A DNA stretch of 64,000 nt from positions 2,666,001 through 2,730,000 of the forward strand of contig NC_064676.1 in the NCBI RefSeq assembly GCF_023278565.1, given 5' to 3'. Positions within the stretch are counted from its first letter, which is position 1. Each line of letters starts with the position of its first letter. The DNA comes from Colletotrichum lupini (Eukaryota > Ascomycota > Sordariomycetes > Glomerellales > Glomerellaceae). Both the position numbers and the translations under genes were made by a program. The notes under the pieces were generated by a model, which saw nothing but the letters and a program-made list of their open reading frames with translations, searched no databases and was not told the origin of the DNA. This document shows, piece after piece, positions 58,470 through 64,000 of this stretch.

Positions 58470-59839
58470 TCAAAGCTCGTCAAACACCCTCAACCGATCC
58501 TCTTCCTCCTCCCGCCCCCGTCTATCCTCCCACAAAGGCGACAACTTGGGCGCCCGCTCAGCCCCATCCACGCTCCGATTCGCCCCCTTCCCAAGCCCCT
58601 TCAACGCCCTCCCGGCAGCGCCCTCGGGATCCGCCGGCCCGCCGAGGTACTGCGCGCCCACAAACAGCAGGATCAGCACCGCAAACACCACCGACGTGAC
58701 GATCCACACGGCCCGCAGCCTCTTGCGCGTCTTCTCCTGCCACTCCCGGTCCGCCCTCTCCCACCCCTCGATCCGCCGCCTTACGAGGTCGACGCGACCA
58801 CTCAAGCCCTCGATCCTCGTCCGCCCGGACTCGATGCGGCCCTGGAGCGTCTTGATGCGCGACTCCTGCTCGCCGAACTGCCCGAAAGTGTCGAGCTGGC
58901 CCGCCACGTCCCGCGCCATCTCGTCGGCCTCAGAGACGAACTCGCCCGTCATCTGCCGCGAGGCCTCCGTCAGCTCGCGGATCGCCGAGATTGTGTTTTG
59001 CAGCATGCTCTTCTTTTCGAGGACCGAGTAGTACGTCTCGTCTAGTCGTCGGGTTGTCGCTGTTGAGAATCCGCTGAGCTCGACGAGCGAGTTCTTCAAG
59101 CCGCTATACGTAGAAACACCGACATGTCAGTCCCAAGCTTCTTCAAAGAAAGACCATCACGGAAGAGAACGTACGCAACCCTATTCGCCGTCCGACCTTT
59201 CTCCTCCACCAGTGCAGCCTCATTATTCACCTTCCTCAGCTTCCTCGAAGGCGGCGTAACAGTAGCCGGGTTCTCTCCACCCCCAATCATCGGCCCAACA
59301 AGCGCGCTCGTCCTCCGACTTGAGTCCGGACTCCTGCTAGGCGTCACATACTCCGACCTCGTCATGTCGAACGAGCTTCGCCCACCCAATCCACCAGCAC
59401 CAGCAGCGCCGGGCGCTCTCTCATCCAAGAGCAGAAGCCTGTCCCTATCTTTCCGGCTCTGCGCGTTCAGGTGCAGCGCGTGCTGCGTCGGGTGGTGGTG
59501 GTGACTGTGCCGGTGCCGATGCATCCTCAGCGGCGGCGAGAACTCGGTGATGGAGCGCGTGATCTGGTGCCGCGGTCGTCGCGCGGGGAGTAGGGCGGCA
59601 GCGGCGGCGGTGGCCGTCGAGGTTGCGGCAGCAGTGACGGGCGCCGAGATCGGGACCGAAGCTATCTTATCGTTGTTTCTGCTCTTGCTCTTGCTTCTGC
59701 TGTGGCTGTGGTGTACGGATAGGTGCTGTTGTTGACCGTGGTTTTGGGAAAAGTTGGCGATAGCGGCTGCCGTCATCAACGTCGAGGCCGATGCCGACGG
59801 CAGCTCAAAGCCGTGAGCACTGTCGCCGTTGGCAGACAT
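58470..59839 (-). CDS. Single-pass membrane protein with coiled coil, unknown function
   Basis: Two exons (59839-59175, 59103-58470) give 432 residues. The intron has GTACGT, a CTGAC branch and a TATAG acceptor. Residues 1-200 are disordered, with poly-Ala and a His-rich run (HRHRHSHHHHPTQHAL). Residues 200-350 are helical: NEAALVEEKGRTANRVAGLK, LVELSGFSTATTRRLDETYY, then heptads up to RIEGWERADREWQEK. One membrane span lies near 353-376 (VWIVTSVVFAVLILLFVGA), followed by a polar tail of about 55 residues. I do not recognise the family. The layout (long cytoplasmic or nucleoplasmic coil, one span near the end) would suit an ER or nuclear-envelope anchor, by inference. Confidence 0.82.
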
Positions 59840-60946
59840 GGTTTCACCCTGTGCTTTTTCGTCCTTTTCCCACCACCCCCTTTCAAAGAAACTGGACGAT
59901 AGAGAGAGGCGCTCCAGCTGCGGCTCCGCCGCGCTCAAGCAAAGCCGCACACGCCAGCGAGTACCTATGCTTGTTGCCCAGTGCCGCCCGCTGAAAGAGC
60001 GCTGAAAAAAAAGACCCTCCCCGAGCCAGACGATTTCTTTGGTTGGGACGGCCTATCCGTAGTTTAGACTTTTCTGACCTATGCCTGGAACGGTCAATGC
60101 TTTGGGCTTTTGGGGGGCAAAAGAGATGCGCTGGGTTTGTGTGTGTGGCTGTTTCCTTGCAGAAGGGAGGTCGCAGTGTGGAAGATCGGGAAAAAAGGTG
60201 GAGGTGGAGTGTGCACGGAGATTCCCAGAATCCCCAGTGAAAGCTGGTCGTTTGGTGCTGCCTTTCTGCATACCTCTCTATGTATGGGCCAATGACGCAC
60301 TTTCACATGCGCCTCTCGGGGTCCTTCCCCGTTGTCATGAAACGTCGTCTGAACGAAACCACCGGCACTTTCCTTGGTGGACTTGCAAACTGCTGGTCCA
60401 GAACCCCCCTTCCCAAAAATGAGGATCAAGTCATACGCTTATTGTTTCTATGTAACTATGAATCGCGGCCCACGTTTGGCTGGGCTTCCATTGCCGCCAT
60501 CTGGCCCTTTGATCCGATTTCACCGAGCGAAAGAGCTCGGATGAGTAGCCTCATTGGGCTTTCTTCGTAGTACACATCGTAGATCATCGCAGATGGGATC
60601 AGCAGTTCCATCCCTCCTCTGTTCCGTCCCGCCGGCTCCGGATCCGCCTCCCTGTCGCCTGTTGCCCGCTCTGTGGGTTTGCTCCTTGTTGTAGCCTTGG
60701 TATCTCCACGGGGGTATCGCTTGACGATATAGCGTTCGGCCTCGCATGAGCCCCGTGTGTGTTGAGTCGTTTGTCGACTGAGCTGTGCAAAATACGGGCG
60801 CGTTAGGCCCGACTCTTTCCCTCCACCACCGGAGTCTGTTTCGGAATTTGTCACGGGGGAACCGGCGCTACTCCTGACTTTTGTCGGCGCCGAGATTCGA
60901 TCGTAGTGCCCTTTCCAATAGCAACTCTGCCCGTGTGCAGTCAAGC
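59840..60946. other. Intergenic between two minus-strand genes
   Basis: This is the promoter of the membrane-protein gene and the 3' flank of cgr1. Open frames on both strands overlap and none is protein-like. Confidence 0.45.
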
Positions 60947-61429
60947 TCATGAATTGATGAGCTTGTTTCGCTTCTCCTTCCTCTTGAGTCTTTCTACACG
61001 CTTCTTGTGCATCTTCTCGGCCATCTTCTCGTATCGCTCCTTCTCTTCCTTGGCGGCTCTTCTGTCCTTGATAGCCTGGACTTTTTGCTGTAATTGTTGT
61101 CAGCCGAGTAGCCCGAGAGAGGAAAACAAGCATAGGGAAGCATCATCATACCTTGCGCTCTGCCTCCTTCTCGTCTTTCATCTCCTTCTCCTTAGCCTTC
61201 ATCGCCGCCATTGCGACGCGCTCCTTGGCGCGCTTCTCGTAGGAAGTCAGGCCTGACGTCGGCCTAAATGCCTTCTTCGTCTCGTGCCATTGCTTGCCTA
61301 AAGGAAGAAAAAGTTAGCTTCAAGCTGTCGGATGAGCCCAAGAATGGGACAGATGAAAGTACCATTCTTTCGCATGCCAAGCGGCTTGTCGACAGCGGCA
61401 GTAGCAGCTTGGGGCTCCGCAGCAGACAT
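60947..61429 (-). CDS. CGR1: rRNA-processing protein Cgr1
   Basis: Three exons (61429-61363, 61297-61152, 61087-60947) give 117 residues, against 120 in yeast. It is a small, highly charged nucleolar coiled-coil protein needed for 60S subunit maturation. The family core is clear: [40 protein letters not shown] and the C-terminal [20 protein letters not shown] ending in NKLINS. Intron positions were set by this core: intron 1 splits the Gly codon of NGKQW and intron 2 falls after ERK. The short exons explain why no long open frame marks this gene. Confidence 0.96.
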
Positions 61430-62835
61430 GATGACAGGTGTTGAAGAATTGCAGACTTCAAAGGCTGAGGAACGTTAATTTGCGTAGTCGAGATTTCAAT
61501 GTGCAGCGGGCGGCATTCAAGGTCCCTCACGCCGAACAGAAAATTTCTTGCAAAGCGAGGGAATGCGGCGGGCGGGGCGCAAGGCTCTGCCGTTCAACCA
61601 GTTAAGATGCACGCTGTCACTTGTGGCGGTGCGAGTACCCAGAAAATAAGCTACCGTGCATGTGGCTGAGGAAAGGGTGCCAAGATGCTTCTCAGGGTCC
61701 TTGCTCCGCTCAGAAGCCAGATGTGCATGATAATGGCGCCGCTTCGTGACAGAAGCAACATTGATACGACCCTCGAGGTTGGGAGTAGTGGGAAACCAAG
61801 AAAGAAACCGACAAGGAGTACGATCTCCATGACTTAGATGACGATGCTCAACTGGTTTCGCGATATACTTTGGATCTATTGCCTAAAGCTGACTCGCTAC
61901 GTTGTTGCGCTTGCGAGAAAGCCTTCCAAACGAGTCTCGTCATCAATAACCCGATGTATCCGCCGTTTGAAATGACGTCCGAAGCCTGAGTCCTTTTTTT
62001 TTTCTTGTGTTATTCTCTTTGCGCCGCCGTCTAACGGCTGTGGCTCATGGCTGGGCCTGGCTTTGAGACATCATATCGATTGGTGCCTCAAGGAAAACGA
62101 ACTTCGGCCGGGAGCTCGCATGAAGGACTGGCGTGTAGTGTCGGCAGAGATGAATGGCGTTGAGATTTGGTCCCTTGTCAAGGGAACAACAACAAACCGA
62201 TCAAATTGCGGTTGAGATGTACCGCTTCTAGGCAGGCAAGCTCATGTCCGACGATGTGGCGGCGCACGAGGCTGCCGAAATGACACTGAAAAGACATTCC
62301 TCCTTTCCCCAGCTGCCAACTTGGCAAAGACTATCAGATTCTGGAGTCGGCATCCCTGCCGCCCGAATCAATCGAACGCGTGCCTTGTCACGTCAAACTT
62401 GGATATCCCAGATATTAAACCCTAGGTTCCCGATGTTTAGAGCCTCTAGTGATCCTTAAAGATGATGTCTTTACTGGTCGGCGCAGGGATACCGGAGCAA
62501 ATATTGACGGGGAATTAGGTAAAGACAGCTGGCACAAAAAATTTGAACAACGGCGGCACCTAAAATTTGTGATGACTTGGCCACCACTTCATTTTATTAC
62601 CGAGGGCGTGGGGTCATGCTGAAAGCAGCTGCTGGTCAATCTTGCAGGCGAGATTAGTTTGGGTCACCCGCAATTCAACCGGACCCGGCTTGTTCAGAAT
62701 TGCCGCCAGCAAACGTTGAAAGGGTCGACAGAGGGCCACCAGCTGGCAGAAGCGTAGGGGACAGTTGGGTGAGGTATTCTTAGAACAGTTGGCAGATCGG
62801 ATCGGATATGAAATGATGCAAGTCAGTAAGTCGAC
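61430..62835. other. Intergenic, no gene seen
   Basis: This is the upstream region of cgr1 up to the repeat zone. A short frame at 62244-62459 is not supported. Base composition is still normal here. Confidence 0.5.
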
Positions 62836-62890
62836 CCACCCCCTTTTGGCCACCCCCCCCTTTTGGCCACCCCCCCCTTTTGGCCACCCC
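62836..62890. repeat. Poly-C tandem repeat at the edge of the AT-rich zone
   Basis: Three units of CCA-(C)n-TTTTGG (14, 17 and 17 nt) and a partial fourth stand directly at the boundary between normal and AT-rich DNA. It may be the terminal or subterminal part of the transposon that follows. Confidence 0.85.
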
Positions 62891-64000
62891 ATTTCTCCAT
62901 CCCAGCTACCGCATTAAAACCCTACCCACGATTTTCAAACTACCATAATAATTACAAAAATCGTCCAAATGCAATTCTTTTTTATATACTTATTTATCGA
63001 TATATAATAGTCTTATATATTAAAAATAAAGTTATTTAGGCTCTTAAGGCTATTAAAAGAGGTCTCTTAGTTAATCGGGCCTCGATTAAGTTTAGAGTTC
63101 TAAAGTTAACTCTTCGTAACTATAGGAGAGACTACTAGACGAGGGTAATAGTATTCGTAGACCTCTAGAGGCTTCCTCTATAGTAAGAAGACTAGCTAGC
63201 CTAGTAGGTTCGTATTTAGTATAATCTAAGTATTATACTAACCTATAAATAGCTTATAAAATTCGCTAAGTAAGTTCTAAGATTCTAAGGGGATATAAAT
63301 CCTCTTAAAAAGAGATAAATAAACGCTTTCTTAAGAAGGAACTTATTAATTAAGGTCTAGAGAAGTCGTACTATCGATTTAAAGTATCTAAATAGGGCTA
63401 TTATTAATATAATTAAGTTATAGTTTAGATTACTTAATATACTAAAGATTAATAATATTAAATAGGCTAATAAGTATAATATAAATAAGACTAGTATCCT
63501 AGAGGGCAAGGGATTTAATAGCTTAGTTTTAAGTAAAGTAAAGACTATAATAATACGAAAAAAAGAGCCTAGTTCGCATGCTTAGGTATTTATAATTAAG
63601 TATATTTTTACTAATAGTCGAGCTATTAAACCACTAGTTATATATAAAAGAAAGTTAGTATAATAGTAGTAGTTTCTATTTAAACTTAACCCTTATACTA
63701 GTTAGGAGTTCATAGTAATAGATAATAGCTAGACGACTGATAAAACTACCCTTAAGTAGTTAAAAATAGTATTCTTATTATAGACTAAGACCCCCCCCCT
63801 TAGGGAGCTTAGTATATTTAATAAGCCTCGACTATTAGTTTTAAATAGCTATAGGAGTTATATAATAATAGAATTTATATAAAAATACTATAAAAACAAC
63901 GTCTACTTATTATTCTTACTACTATACACTTCCTATATCCTCTAGCCGTTAGATATAGCTATTTTTAGACTTATTAAGTCTAAGTATAAAAAGGAGCTTA
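62891..64000 (+). mobile_element. RIP-decayed pogo/Fot1-type DNA transposon, left part
   Basis: Base composition shifts sharply to AT, with many TpA, CTAG and TTA words, which is the footprint of repeat-induced point mutation. The element continues beyond the window. Terminal repeats cannot be judged with one end only; the poly-C repeat at 62836-62890 may belong to it. The transposase relic inside defines the family (Tc1/mariner superfamily, pogo branch). Confidence 0.8.
63040..63999 (+). pseudogene. Transposase relic, pogo/Fot1 family with DDE domain
   Basis: One reading frame carries family landmarks over 320 codons despite many stops. At 63040 it reads ALKAIKRG, then NRASIKF and KLTLRN, the psq-type helix-turn-helix of pogo transposases. 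At 63478 NINKTSI stands where the first catalytic Asp motif is expected. At 63661 four stops in a row precede Phe where QQQWF is usual. Then comes a TTD motif near 63741, NSYRSY at 63844 at the second Asp motif, and the LLFL, TSY, PLDIA landmarks near 63910-63960. The losses are C-to-T and G-to-A. It is dead. The expected start lies in another frame, so an indel may exist near 62970-63030. Confidence 0.8.

Noticed and set aside
1..62835. A secondary-metabolite cluster or a fungal immunity (NLR/HET) locus
   Set aside because: None of the genes encodes a synthase, a NACHT/NB-ARC or HET domain, or a cluster regulator. The set is housekeeping and conserved genes.
62614..62892. 92-codon minus-strand frame starting in the poly-C repeat
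   Set aside because: Its start is made of translated repeat units, so it is not a gene.
1..64000. Search for tRNA B-box, 5S rRNA, U6 and CRISPR-like arrays
   Set aside because: By eye I found no B-box with a matching acceptor stem, no 5S or U6 signature and no spaced repeats. tRNAscan-SE or Infernal would decide.

Overview
This is nuclear DNA of a filamentous ascomycete, most likely a Sordariomycete. The genes carry short 50-70 nt introns with GTRNGT donors and CTAAC or CTGAC branch sites close to the acceptor. Proteins match fungal orthologues throughout. Intergenic DNA shows scattered TACCTTACC-type runs and CT-rich leaders. The right end holds an AT-rich, TpA-rich transposon relic with the decay pattern of repeat-induced point mutation (RIP). 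I could not fix the genus. I rebuilt exon structures by hand from splice signals, reading frame and remembered family sequence.

Left part (1-18.9 kb) is dense in nuclear housekeeping genes. It holds a PWWP chromatin protein with a LEDGF-like C-terminal bundle (minus strand), the spliceosomal helicase Brr2 (minus), a coiled-coil protein of unknown role (plus), the clamp-loader subunit Rfc2 (minus), a ubiquitin-conjugating enzyme with two UBC folds (plus), and a proline/serine-rich protein of unknown role (minus).

Middle part (18.9-52.3 kb) is looser. It holds a basic low-complexity protein with an in-frame TAG, a polytopic membrane protein with a hydrolase-like fold that seems to lack its nucleophile, a 1110-residue unknown protein, an Osh6/7-type lipid-transfer protein, U2AF small subunit, an ELMO/CED-12 protein, pirin, a GRF zinc-finger protein with a PCNA-binding-like motif, and a PX-domain protein of the YPR097W type.

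Right part is gene-poor. After a 6.2 kb stretch without a convincing gene come a single-pass membrane protein and the ribosome-biogenesis factor Cgr1. From about 62.84 kb a poly-C tandem repeat leads into a pogo/Fot1-type transposase relic that runs off the window.

There is no biosynthetic cluster, CRISPR array, or tRNA or rRNA gene that I can see. The points most worth a second look are the tandem-UBC enzyme with its 12-nt microexon beside the catalytic cysteine, the GRF protein with a PIP-like box, the stop-free in-frame intron in brr2, the in-frame TAG gene, and the RIP-decayed transposase whose lost residues can be read codon by codon.
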